Assembly (NCBI RefSeq): GCF_004766045.1
Contig: NZ_SPQQ01000001.1
Span: 372,001-436,000, forward strand
Length of the DNA stretch: 64,000 nucleotides
Source of the DNA: Desulfosporosinus fructosivorans
GTDB taxonomy: Bacteria > Bacillota > Desulfitobacteriia > Desulfitobacteriales > Desulfitobacteriaceae
Reading direction: 5' to 3'
In this document: positions 33,748-42,234 of the stretch, piece by piece
How the letters are laid out: every line of letters starts with the position of its first letter
How positions within the stretch are numbered: the stretch's first letter is position 1
Translations under genes and position numbers: made by a program
Notes under the pieces: generated by a model
Database searches by the model: none
Told to the model about the DNA's origin: nothing
What the model saw: only the letters and a program-made list of their open reading frames with translations

Positions 33748-35211
33748 ATGGGGTATAGGCGGTACATGCGCATGGCCAAGACAGAAATGTTGCGTAAGGA
33801 GATTCAGATTTATAAAACGATTCTTAACTCAATCCATGAGGGCATTATTATTACTGATCCATCTGGTTATGTTGTTTTCTATAACCAGGAGTTGGCTGTT
33901 CTAGAAGGTTTAAACCGGGACGATGTGATAGGAAAGCATCTTTCAGAGATTTACAGTCAAGCGCCGGATACGAGTGAGCATTTGCTGGTTTCGCGGACTT
34001 CGAAACCGATTGGGGAGACGTATCAGAAATATTTTACACGCCAGGGTCATGAGGTTCACTTGGTTGCGACTACTGTTCCGGTGTTGCAGAATGGTGAGTT
34101 ATTGGCAGTTTATTCACTTTGCCGCGAGACGACCCATTTGAGAGAAGTGTTGCTGCGTACGATGCAACTGCAAGAGATTAAAGAGGATTCTGTAGAAGTG
34201 GGAAAAAAGCAGGGAGTACAATATCCAAGGGCTTACTTTACGTTTTCCGATATTATTAGTAAGAGTAAGGCTATGGAAACGGTCATCAATGGGGCAAAAC
34301 GTGCCATGATGGGTGCTGCGAACATTTTAATTTATGGAGAAACGGGTACTGGTAAAGAACTTCTTGTCCAGAGTATACATAACGGCGGTCCTCGTAGGAG
34401 TCATCCTTTTGTGGCGATTAATTGTTCTGCGATTCCAGAAAATCTCTTGGAAACTATGTTGTTTGGGGCAGTGAAGGGAGCGTATACAGGGGCGATTCCA
34501 ACTGCGGGACTGTTTGAATATGCCGATGAAGGGACCTTGTATCTGGACGAAATCAATTCTATGAGTATTGGGCTTCAAGCTAAACTCTTGAGGGCCCTCC
34601 AAGAACGGAATTATCGCAAGGTGGGGAGTGTTGCGGAAATTCCTCTGCATTGTCGGATTATCAGTTCAATAAACATCGATCCTGTCACCTGTTTGGAAAA
34701 GAAGTGTTTGCGGGAGGATTTATTTTATCGTTTATCGGTGATTTCGCTTACTCTTCCTCCGTTACGGGAGCGAAAAGAGGATATTCCGTTATTAACCGAC
34801 TATTTCATCAAGAAACACTCTCCTAAGAACTCATTGGAGAAATTAGAATTGGCACAAGAGTTGGTCCAAGGGTTTCAGGATTATCGTTGGGCAGGAAATA
34901 TCCGAGAGTTGGAGAACGCTATCGAAAGCATGATCTGTATGTCGGGTGATGAGTTATGCTTGACTCGTGAACACTTGCCAAGCTACCTCAAGCAGCTGAT
35001 GGAGAGAGGGTTAATGGATGTCCTAAGGGGAAAGAATCTAGCTCTGCTTAGTCCTTTCTTAATGGATACAGAAAACATTATTGTAACGGATGCGTTGAAG
35101 AAACATCGCGGTAATCTAAGCCATGCCGCGAAAGAACTGGGTATTCTTCGGCAAAGTCTGCAATATCGAATTAAGAAATTCGGCATTGAGGTGGAACAAT
35201 TTCGTCGGTAA
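33748..35211 (+). CDS. PAS-domain sigma-54-dependent activator
   Basis: A 487-residue regulator: PAS sensor (residues 22-125, ILNSIHEGIIITDPSGYVVFYNQ), sigma-54 AAA+ domain with Walker A GETGTGKE (197-204), GAYTGA (244-249, a tolerated variant of GAFTGA) and Walker B LYLDEINS, then a Fis-type helix-turn-helix (HRGNLSHAAKELGILRQSLQYRIKKF). GGAGG precedes the ATG. It lies immediately upstream of candidate enhancer sites and a -24/-12 promoter for the betaine-type transporter operon. The PAS ligand is unknown. Confidence 0.93.
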   Translation: MGYRRYMRMAKTEMLRKEIQIYKTILNSIHEGIIITDPSGYVVFYNQELAVLEGLNRDDVIGKHLSEIYSQAPDTSEHLLVSRTSKPIGETYQKYFTRQGHEVHLVATTVPVLQNGELLAVYSLCRETTHLREVLLRTMQLQEIKEDSVEVGKKQGVQYPRAYFTFSDIISKSKAMETVINGAKRAMMGAANILIYGETGTGKELLVQSIHNGGPRRSHPFVAINCSAIPENLLETMLFGAVKGAYTGAIPTAGLFEYADEGTLYLDEINSMSIGLQAKLLRALQERNYRKVGSVAEIPLHCRIISSINIDPVTCLEKKCLREDLFYRLSVISLTLPPLRERKEDIPLLTDYFIKKHSPKNSLEKLELAQELVQGFQDYRWAGNIRELENAIESMICMSGDELCLTREHLPSYLKQLMERGLMDVLRGKNLALLSPFLMDTENIIVTDALKKHRGNLSHAAKELGILRQSLQYRIKKFGIEVEQFRR

Positions 35212-35267
35212 AGTTTTTGGATAATAGTTTGTTACCCAGAAGGTGAAAAAGTGAATTATAACATAGT

Positions 35268-35371
35268 TGAAGTGCATAATATTTTGCAGCAAAAATTTAT
35301 GATGCACTTGTCCTAAAACTTGCTGTTTGAAGTATTCAAAGGTTCTTTTAGGGGCAAAAAAGTTATGCACC
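35268..35371. promoter_or_regulatory. Candidate enhancer sites for the PAS activator
   Basis: Three copies of a TKATGCACYT-like sequence: AAGTGCATAA (35270-35279, inverted), TGATGCACTT (35300-35309) and TTATGCACCT (35363-35372). They lie 55-155 bases upstream of the -24/-12 promoter, the usual range for sigma-54 activator binding sites, next to the activator gene. Confidence 0.5.
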
Positions 35372-35423
35372 TCAGAAAAAGAGAAAAACGCCTCAAGGCC
35401 GATGCTCTCTATTGTCTGAATGT

Positions 35424-35439
35424 AGGCACGATTCTTGCA
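35424..35439 (+). promoter_or_regulatory. Sigma-54 (-24/-12) promoter of the betaine-transporter operon
   Basis: AGGCACGATTCTTGCA keeps the invariant GG (35425-35426) and GC (35437-35438) ten bases apart. It lies 87 bases before the first permease gene. Confidence 0.88.
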
Positions 35440-35525
35440 ACAAATATTAAGTTTAACTCAGAGGACTCCTATTTGTAGAAATCGGGGGTCTCACGGTCGG
35501 ATAAAGATTGGGGGAGTGATAGCGA

Positions 35526-36188
35526 GTGACCTTGCAAGATTTCCTGAGTTTTCTCGAGAAAAATACGGAGACGATTATCGAATATAGTGGAAATCACTTT
35601 ACGCTAGTCTTGTCGGCGGTGATGATTTCGCTAGTGATCTGGGTACCGGTCGGCTTATTGTTGACCAAAAGCGATAAATGGGCTGCTAGGGTCTTGGGTT
35701 TGGCGAATACAATCTTTTGCATTCCTAGTTTATCGATGTTTGCTATTTTAGTTGCTATCCCTTTCTTCGGCTTAGGGCGGAAGTCTGCGTTGTTTGCTTT
35801 GGTTCTGTATGCGATGATGCCTTTGATTCGTAGTGTCTATGACGGGGTTAAAAATGTCGATCGCAATGTCATTGAAGCGGCCAGAGGGATGGGTATGAGT
35901 ACGGGGAGAATTTTACGTGAAATTCTTGTGCCGTTGGGTATGCCGATTATCTTTGCTGGTTTTCGAATCACGGTTGTCATGACGACAGGCATCGCCGCGA
36001 TCGCGACCTATATAGGAGAACGCAATCTAGGGCGCTTTATTTCGGAAGGGCTTGTCCGTTCAAATACGCCTATGATGGTTACTGGAGCCCTGATTATCTC
36101 CGTGATTGCTATTGGTTTGGACACGATCTTAGGGGTTATTGAGAAATGGATTGTTCCGAAAGGAATGAGGCGAAAGTTTGAAGGCTAA
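35526..36188 (+). CDS. Quaternary-amine ABC transporter permease (OpuCB/ProW type)
   Basis: A 220-residue permease with six predicted membrane helices and the coupling EAA loop VIEAARGMGMSTGRILREILVPLGMP (about residues 118-143). The family carries glycine betaine, choline or carnitine. GTG start with GGGGGAG nine bases upstream. First gene of the sigma-54 operon, which suggests a catabolic rather than osmotic role. Confidence 0.9.
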   Translation: MTLQDFLSFLEKNTETIIEYSGNHFTLVLSAVMISLVIWVPVGLLLTKSDKWAARVLGLANTIFCIPSLSMFAILVAIPFFGLGRKSALFALVLYAMMPLIRSVYDGVKNVDRNVIEAARGMGMSTGRILREILVPLGMPIIFAGFRITVVMTTGIAAIATYIGERNLGRFISEGLVRSNTPMMVTGALIISVIAIGLDTILGVIEKWIVPKGMRRKFEG

Positions 36189-36232
36189 GTGGCGGTTTGC
36201 CATCGGATAAAGTTTCCAGAGGGGGATCTTGA

Positions 36233-37348
36233 ATGATAGAACTAAAGCAAATTACGAAGCAGTACCCTGGTCAAGCGATGCCTGCAGTGGAGCAATTATC
36301 TCTTTCCATACCTGAAGGAGAGATTTGTGTATTAGTCGGTCCCTCGGGCTGCGGAAAAAGCACGATCTTGCGCATGATTAACCGAATGATAGAACCGACG
36401 TCTGGGTCGGTCACAATTAAAGGGGAAAATGTATCGAAGACCGATTCGGATCAGTTAAGAATGGGTATTGGTTATGTGATCCAGCAAATTGGTCTTCTAC
36501 CCCACCGGACGATTGCAGAGAACATTGCAATTGTGCCTCGGTTATATAAATGGCCGAAGGAGAAGATCGCCAAACGTGTCGACGAGCTCATCGTCATGAT
36601 GGGGCTTGACCTGGAAAAGACGCGGGGGAAATATCCGTCTCAGCTAAGTGGTGGGCAAATGCAGAGGGTTGGTGTAGCCCGAGCCATGGCTGTCGATCCT
36701 CCCATTATGCTTATGGATGAGCCCTTTGGAGCGGTTGACCCGATTGCACGGACCCATTTACAGGATGAATTACTGCGTCTGCAAAAGGAGATTAAAAAGA
36801 CGATCGTCTTTGTCACGCATGATATTAATGAAGCCATTAAGATGGGAGACAATATTGCCATCTTCGACGCTGGTAAACTCGTTCAATTTGGAACGCCGGA
36901 AGAGATCCTCACGAATCCTAAGAATTCTTTTGTTGAGAACTTTATTGGACATGATCGAGTGGTCAAAAAGTTGAGCTTATATCGTGTTGATGAAGCGATG
37001 CAGCCCGTGAAGTGTCTTGTGAGGGAGGCTGAATTGCTGAGGGCCGGTCAGATGATGAAGGACGCAGGGACTGAGGTGGCGTTTGTCTTAAATGAGGTGG
37101 GTAAGCGCTTGGGACATTTGACGTTAGTGGAGTTTGAAGAGTGTCAGAATGAGCTGGAGGCTTTGCGGAAAAAGGTTCTTCGCACGGAGACGGCCTTCGT
37201 TCAAGCAACGACCTCTCTACCAGATGCTCTCTCGTTGTTGCTGGAATTTGACTCTGACTATCTGGGGATTCTTGAGGGCAAAGAACTTTGTGGAGTGCTC
37301 TCTTTCAAAGATATTCGGAGACATGTTTACCGGAAAGAGGGTGGGTAA
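36233..37348 (+). CDS. Quaternary-amine ABC transporter ATPase (OpuCA/ProV type)
   Basis: A 371-residue ATPase with Walker A GPSGCGKST (about residues 38-46), signature LSGGQMQRVGVARAM, Walker B IMLMDEPFGAVDP and the switch His in FVTHDINEAIKMGD. After residue 245 a weakly conserved CBS-pair-like tail follows, as in OpuCA. The stop codon directly abuts the ATG of the next permease gene. Confidence 0.92.
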   Translation: MIELKQITKQYPGQAMPAVEQLSLSIPEGEICVLVGPSGCGKSTILRMINRMIEPTSGSVTIKGENVSKTDSDQLRMGIGYVIQQIGLLPHRTIAENIAIVPRLYKWPKEKIAKRVDELIVMMGLDLEKTRGKYPSQLSGGQMQRVGVARAMAVDPPIMLMDEPFGAVDPIARTHLQDELLRLQKEIKKTIVFVTHDINEAIKMGDNIAIFDAGKLVQFGTPEEILTNPKNSFVENFIGHDRVVKKLSLYRVDEAMQPVKCLVREAELLRAGQMMKDAGTEVAFVLNEVGKRLGHLTLVEFEECQNELEALRKKVLRTETAFVQATTSLPDALSLLLEFDSDYLGILEGKELCGVLSFKDIRRHVYRKEGG

Positions 37349-37990
37349 ATGACTTGGGAAAATTTTAGGTTTGCCCTTTTCGAGAAGGCGCCAGAAGCCC
37401 TACTGGAGCATTTTCTGATCGTTGTGATTACCATATCGATAGCTATTCTGATTTCCGTCCCTCTCGGAGTCTTATTATCTCGTCCGAAGTTCAAAGGTTT
37501 CGGCCTAGTAACCCTTAACATATTGAACGTTTTACAAGCGATTCCAGGGTTGGCTATTATTGCCTTAGCGTTACCGATTCTTGGTTTGGGAATGAAACCT
37601 GCCGTCCTCGCTTTGCTCTTTCAAAGTCTGCTGCCCATTGTCCGAAATACGATTGCTGGGTTGATTGGGGTAAGTCCAGATGTGAAGGAAGCGGCTAGTG
37701 GTATGGGGATGTCCCAGCGGAGAATTCTTATTGAAGTAGAAATTCCGTTGGCTTTGCCGATTATTCTGAGCGGTATTCGGACTGCCACTGTTTATGTTGT
37801 CAGTATTGGGACCTTAGCTGCGCTGATTGGGGCAGGCGGTTTGGGTAATTTAATTATGGGGGGCTTGTCTCTTTTCCGGCCAGAGTACTTGCTGGTTGGA
37901 GCTGGGCTTGGGGCGCTTATGGCGATCGTGTTAGAGCGGAGTTTAAGCTATCTTGAGTATCGAATTACTCCACCTGGTATGCGGGTTTAA
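37349..37990 (+). CDS. Quaternary-amine ABC transporter permease (OpuCD type)
   Basis: A 213-residue second permease with about six membrane helices and the coupling loop VKEAASGMGMSQRRILIEVEIPLALP. It begins on the base after the ATPase stop codon, and GGGTAA-type overlap implies coupled translation. Confidence 0.92.
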   Translation: MTWENFRFALFEKAPEALLEHFLIVVITISIAILISVPLGVLLSRPKFKGFGLVTLNILNVLQAIPGLAIIALALPILGLGMKPAVLALLFQSLLPIVRNTIAGLIGVSPDVKEAASGMGMSQRRILIEVEIPLALPIILSGIRTATVYVVSIGTLAALIGAGGLGNLIMGGLSLFRPEYLLVGAGLGALMAIVLERSLSYLEYRITPPGMRV

Positions 37991-38113
37991 ATAAGTGAAC
38001 CTGTGAATGGAGTTGAAGGGAGGGATCCACCCAGTAAGGGATTGAAGGTTTGGAAGGTTAATAAGATTTATAGGAGAGAAGGATAAAAAAGGTTTAGAGG
38101 AAGGGGTCTGTAT

Positions 38114-39070
38114 ATGAAGAAGAGATTATCATTGGGAATCGTTGTGATTATGTCGCTCGCCTTAGCTTTGGGAGGCGTAATGGGCTGTGGCGCAAAAGCG
38201 CCTGCAGCTGGGACTACTCCGGCTGCTACTGACACAGCTAAAAAAGGACCGACGATTAAGATTTCGTCTAAGACCTTTACAGAAGCGGCACTCTTGGGAA
38301 CACTTAGTCTGCAGTACTTAAAGGGCCTGGGATACCCGGTGGAAAACAAGATGGGTCTAGGGGAATTGGCCGTGATTAGACCAGCTCTGACTTCTGGGCA
38401 AATCGATCTTTATTGGGAGTACACTGGTACGGGTGTCATCAACTTAATGAAACATGACCCTGTGTTTGAGGCGCAAGAGAGCTACAAACTTATTAAAGAG
38501 TGGGATGCTAAAAATAACATTGTGTGGCTAGATTATGCTCCCTTGGATGATACCTATGGAATTGTGGTCCGCGGAGATGTCGCTGAAAAGTATAAACTTA
38601 AGACAATCTCGGACTATGTTGCTCTAGTTAAGAAGGGCGAAAGCCTGAAATTCGTCGGCTTCCCTGAATGGGAAGGGCGAGCTGACGGTCTACCATCCTT
38701 TGAAAAGGTTTATGATTTCAAAATGCCTAAAGGGGATTTCGTCAATGTGGCCATGGGTTTAAACTACGATACTCTCAAAGCTAATAAAGGGGATCTAGCT
38801 ATAGCCTTCACCACGGAACCGAGAATCGTTACGGATAAGTTGGTCATGCTCGTAGACGATAAAAAGGCCTTCCCGGTTTATAATGCTGCACCTGTTGTCA
38901 GAAAAGAAATTGTCGATGCTTATCCTACCTTGGCTGATGATCTAAAGAAATTGAGTTCTGTGCTCGATACTAGGACCATCACAGAGTTGAACATGCAGGC
39001 TGACATTGAGAAGAAGTCTGTCGAAGAAGTTTCAACGACGTTTTTGAAGAGTAAGGGTTTGCTCAAGTAG
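38114..39070 (+). CDS. Glycine betaine/quaternary-amine-binding lipoprotein (OpuCC type)
   Basis: A 318-residue binding protein with lipobox GVMGC (Cys25) and the OpuAC-like core ISSKTFTEAALLGTLSLQYL, then LYWEYTGTGVINLM and FTTEPRIVTDKLVMLVDDK. It captures the ligand outside the membrane for the permeases encoded upstream. Aromatic residues typical of betaine cages are present, but the exact ligand cannot be fixed from sequence. Confidence 0.9.
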   Translation: MKKRLSLGIVVIMSLALALGGVMGCGAKAPAAGTTPAATDTAKKGPTIKISSKTFTEAALLGTLSLQYLKGLGYPVENKMGLGELAVIRPALTSGQIDLYWEYTGTGVINLMKHDPVFEAQESYKLIKEWDAKNNIVWLDYAPLDDTYGIVVRGDVAEKYKLKTISDYVALVKKGESLKFVGFPEWEGRADGLPSFEKVYDFKMPKGDFVNVAMGLNYDTLKANKGDLAIAFTTEPRIVTDKLVMLVDDKKAFPVYNAAPVVRKEIVDAYPTLADDLKKLSSVLDTRTITELNMQADIEKKSVEEVSTTFLKSKGLLK

Positions 39071-39287
39071 GGAGGCTCGCGAGACACGTCCTCGGCCCTG
39101 CGTTCGTCGTGCCAAACTAGGGCTTTAATCCTTTCTTTGGGGAGGGCAGGGTTCCCGGCAAATCGGCCATCCTTGGCCGTTGCCGGCGGGAAACGTCCTT
39201 GTTTCCCGCCCTGCCGATGAAAGAGGATTAAAGCCGAGTTTGGCTACGACGACCGCAAAGGCGTCGGAGCGTGTGATCGCGGACCCA
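39071..39287 (+). repeat. Long-hairpin repeat, copy 2
   Basis: Same family as 32091-32306: starts at the stop codon of the binding-protein gene, contains GGCTTTAATCC ... GGATTAAAGCC and ends at CGCGGACCC. The G-rich tail is absent; a different hairpin element follows. Confidence 0.85.
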
Positions 39288-39326
39288 CCGTTCTTCGTTC
39301 CGTTTCGGTTCCAAGACCGGGACGCA

Positions 39327-39593
39327 GTGTCACACGAGCGCGAAGCCTTTACGTAAGCAGATTAGCAAACTTCCGTGTAAGCGGCCCCAGATACGGGGCA
39401 GCGAACAAGGACGTGAGCTGTCGCCACTGCGCCAAGGATGGCGCATTTGGCACGATAGTCTCCAGTGGAGATTATCGCCGTAGGCGTGTTCTTTAAAAGA
39501 ATACTATCGCCGAAGGATGAACCCCGCACCCCCTTTAGGAGCTTACACGGTTAGTTTGCTCTGCGTCGTAAGTGCCGAGCGCTGTGTCACACA
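39327..39593. repeat. Second type of long-hairpin element
   Basis: About 265 bases bounded by GTGTCACAC at 39327 and GTGTCACAC at 39584. Inner arms TTAGCAAAC...CCGTGTAAGC and GCTTACACGG...GTTTGCTC pair imperfectly over about 30 bases. The middle has smaller hairpins (CGATAGTCTCCAGTGGAGATTATCG region). No open frame of note. Confidence 0.65.
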
Positions 39594-39598
39594 AGTCT

Positions 39599-39652
39599 GG
39601 CCACTTTATGCCCCGGAATTGCCTCTGGCTTGGGGCAGGAGGTGGCCATTAT
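39599..39652 (+). terminator. Hairpin before the ferredoxin-like gene
   Basis: TGGCCAC...TGCCCC and GGGGCA...GTGGCCA arms form an interrupted stem, followed by TTATTA. It could be a weak terminator of read-through from the transporter operon. Confidence 0.45.
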
Positions 39653-39684
39653 TAGTTTTTGAAACGTGAAAGGCAGGATATTTT

Positions 39685-40689
39685 ATGTCCATATTGTCGA
39701 GGGGTGAGAGGTTTGCCGCCTTGTTTGGGGTACCGAAGTTTGTCGTTCCCCATTTGGCTTGTTTTGTGTCTGAACCTGAAATGGAGCTGGTGCTTCTGAT
39801 GGATGGTCAGAAGTGTTCTGTCCCTGATTTAGCTTTGAAGATGAAATGCACGCAATTAGAAACCCGGGACCTGCTGGAGAGCTGCTATTTGAAGTCGATT
39901 GTCAATAAGGAAGAGTGTGGTGGGGAACTGGTTTATTTTGCTTCTAGTTTCTATGATAGATTAGATTATTTGTGTAAGTTTGACGACAACTATCATGTGG
40001 ACCAAGAACTGTCTGCGGCTTTGAACGAGTGGTGCTATGAAGTGTACGCAGGTCGGATGGAGCCGTATTTAGATAGACTTCAGAAAAAGGAGGAAGTGGA
40101 TAGGGCTCCGGAGATGTTTGAGCTGATAGATAATCTTGAGGAATTACTTGATTCTGTTAGTGAAATCCGTTTAGTTCCTTGTAATTGTCGGAAGTTAGCG
40201 GGCCATTGTTCTAAGCCAACTGAAACTTGTTTGAGTTTTGATCGCTCCATCACAGACCGTACTTTTGGTCAAGTTCTGACGAAGGAGGAGGCCAAAGAGA
40301 TCGTGGAGGCGGCTCATCGCAATGGCTTGATGCATTCTGTGAACAGTGACTGGCGGACCAAGGGGTTGGCCTATATGTGTAATTGTTGTTCTTGCTGTTG
40401 TTATCCGACACGTTTTGCCTTAGATAGGGGAACAAAGGGCGTATTCCCGGTTATTAAATACGAGGCTCAGAGAGATGCAGTCAAGTGTACCCATTGTGGG
40501 GCGTGCACCAAGCGGTGCCATTTTTCAGCGTTTTATGTGGGTGAAGCGGAATTTGTGGTGAAAGGCAAGATCCGAAGGATGGTTGAATTTGATCCGGAAA
40601 AGTGTTGGGGGTGTGGAATCTGTGTTGAGACTTGTCCCCATGAGGCAATCTCCATGGGTGCTCTGAGAATCAATCTTAAGGATGGCTAA
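39685..40689 (+). CDS. Cysteine-rich 4Fe-4S ferredoxin-like protein
   Basis: A 334-residue cytoplasmic protein. The N-terminal part looks like a winged-helix fold (MELVLLMDGQKCSVPDLALKMKCTQLETRDLLE). Cysteine clusters CNCRKLAGHC (about residue 170) and CNCCSCCC (about 233) may bind metal. Two typical 4Fe-4S ferredoxin motifs follow, CTHCGACTKRC and CWGCGICVETC. Placed before two MttB-type methyltransferases, it may supply low-potential electrons to reactivate a corrinoid protein, but this is inferred from context. Confidence 0.8.
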   Translation: MSILSRGERFAALFGVPKFVVPHLACFVSEPEMELVLLMDGQKCSVPDLALKMKCTQLETRDLLESCYLKSIVNKEECGGELVYFASSFYDRLDYLCKFDDNYHVDQELSAALNEWCYEVYAGRMEPYLDRLQKKEEVDRAPEMFELIDNLEELLDSVSEIRLVPCNCRKLAGHCSKPTETCLSFDRSITDRTFGQVLTKEEAKEIVEAAHRNGLMHSVNSDWRTKGLAYMCNCCSCCCYPTRFALDRGTKGVFPVIKYEAQRDAVKCTHCGACTKRCHFSAFYVGEAEFVVKGKIRRMVEFDPEKCWGCGICVETCPHEAISMGALRINLKDG

Positions 40690-40736
40690 GAAGTGCCTAG
40701 TGAATCTAGTGAATTAAGTAAGAGGGGGAGACGTTT

Positions 40737-42230
40737 ATGAGAAAGATTCGTTCTAATAGTATTGAATATGCAACCCCACAGCTACGGTGGGTCAGTGAGG
40801 GACAGATTGAGGAGATTCATTTCGCGACCTTGGAAGTGCTGGAGCGGACTGGGGTAAAAGTGGACCATCCAGAGGCCTTGCAGTTGATGAAGGATGCGGG
40901 ATGTATTGTGACGGAAAACCGTGTTCGAATTCCGAGTTGGCTGGTCGAAGAGTGCATTCGCTTGGCACCGAGTAAAATTGTGGTTGCCAATCGCAAGGGT
41001 GAACGCGTCATGCCTCTGGAAAAGAATAGGACGTATTTCGGCACGGGCTCGGATCTTCCCTTTACCATTGATCTGGAAACGGGTAAGCGAAGACGCTCTA
41101 CGAAGAAAGACGTTGAATTGGCCTGCCGGGTCATGGACTATTTACCAAATTATGATTTTGTGATGAGTTATGCCATTGCTTCAGATCAGAGTGCTAAAGT
41201 AAGCGACCTTCATCAGATGGAGGCTATGGTTTCTAACACGATTAAACCGATGATCGTGACTGCCCATGATGAAATAAATATGCGGGCTCAATTAGAGATG
41301 GCTGCCCTAGTGGTGGGTGGTAAGGAAGAACTTCGCAAGAACCCTTGCCTGATTCTTTACTCTGAACCGATCTCTCCGTTGGTACATACGAATGATGGGA
41401 TTGGCAAGATGTTTGCGTGTTTTGAATATGGAGTGCCGGTCGTTTATACGCCGGGGATTTTATCTGGGGCTACAACGCCAGTTACAAAAGCAGGAACTAT
41501 CGTGTTGATGAACGCGGAGGCACTAGCCGGGGTTGTCATGGCTCAGTTAAAACAAAAAGGTGCGCCCATTATTATAGGGGGCGGCGCGACTCCGATGGAC
41601 ATGCGGACCACGGCAACTCTCTACGGGTCTCCGGAGACGATGATGAACTATGGAATTATGACTCAATTATCTCAATTTTACGGGATTCCGAACTTTACAG
41701 AAGCTGGGTGTGTCAATGCACCTGTGCCTGATGCTCAGGCTGGAATGGAAGCGGGGAACGGAATTTTAATGGCTCAGTTGATGGGCGCTAATTTGGTTCA
41801 TGACGTGGGATATCTCGAGGGTGGAAAAACCGGTTCACTGACGTTTTTGACAATGTGCAATGATTTTATGGATAACGCGCGTTACATGGGCCGTGGAACT
41901 CGAATTAATGAGGATACGTTGGCCGTCGATGTGATCGATGAAGTGGGCCCGGGTGGCAACTATCTCGGTCATGATCATACCTTTAAGCATTTCCGTGACG
42001 AGGTCTGGACACCAAAACAGTTCAACCGATCCTTCTGGGAGATTTGGGAAGAGCAGGGATCTAAATCGGCAGAAGACCTAGCTGCTGATTTGGCCAAAGA
42101 GATCGTCGCAACGCATACTTCTGAACTGCTCGATGAAACGATCCGCACAGGATTGAATGAGATCATAGCGGAGACTGAGAGGGAGAAAAAGTCCACGAGG
42201 AGAGTCAAGGGGACAAAGAAGGGGGAGTAA
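40737..42230 (+). CDS. Trimethylamine methyltransferase family protein (MttB superfamily, non-Pyl), copy 1
   Basis: A 497-residue TIM-barrel methyltransferase of the MttB/COG5598 superfamily. Markers: EVLERTGVKVDHPEALQLMKDAG near the N-terminus, YFGTGSDLPF, GVPVVYTPGILSGATTPVTKAG, and the C-terminal VDVIDEVGPGGNYLGHDHTFKHF. There is no in-frame amber codon, so it belongs to the pyrrolysine-free group, one of which (MtgB of Desulfitobacterium) demethylates glycine betaine. It follows a betaine-type importer. Four bases separate it from its paralogue. Confidence 0.9.
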   Translation: MRKIRSNSIEYATPQLRWVSEGQIEEIHFATLEVLERTGVKVDHPEALQLMKDAGCIVTENRVRIPSWLVEECIRLAPSKIVVANRKGERVMPLEKNRTYFGTGSDLPFTIDLETGKRRRSTKKDVELACRVMDYLPNYDFVMSYAIASDQSAKVSDLHQMEAMVSNTIKPMIVTAHDEINMRAQLEMAALVVGGKEELRKNPCLILYSEPISPLVHTNDGIGKMFACFEYGVPVVYTPGILSGATTPVTKAGTIVLMNAEALAGVVMAQLKQKGAPIIIGGGATPMDMRTTATLYGSPETMMNYGIMTQLSQFYGIPNFTEAGCVNAPVPDAQAGMEAGNGILMAQLMGANLVHDVGYLEGGKTGSLTFLTMCNDFMDNARYMGRGTRINEDTLAVDVIDEVGPGGNYLGHDHTFKHFRDEVWTPKQFNRSFWEIWEEQGSKSAEDLAADLAKEIVATHTSELLDETIRTGLNEIIAETEREKKSTRRVKGTKKGE

Positions 42231-42234
42231 CGTC

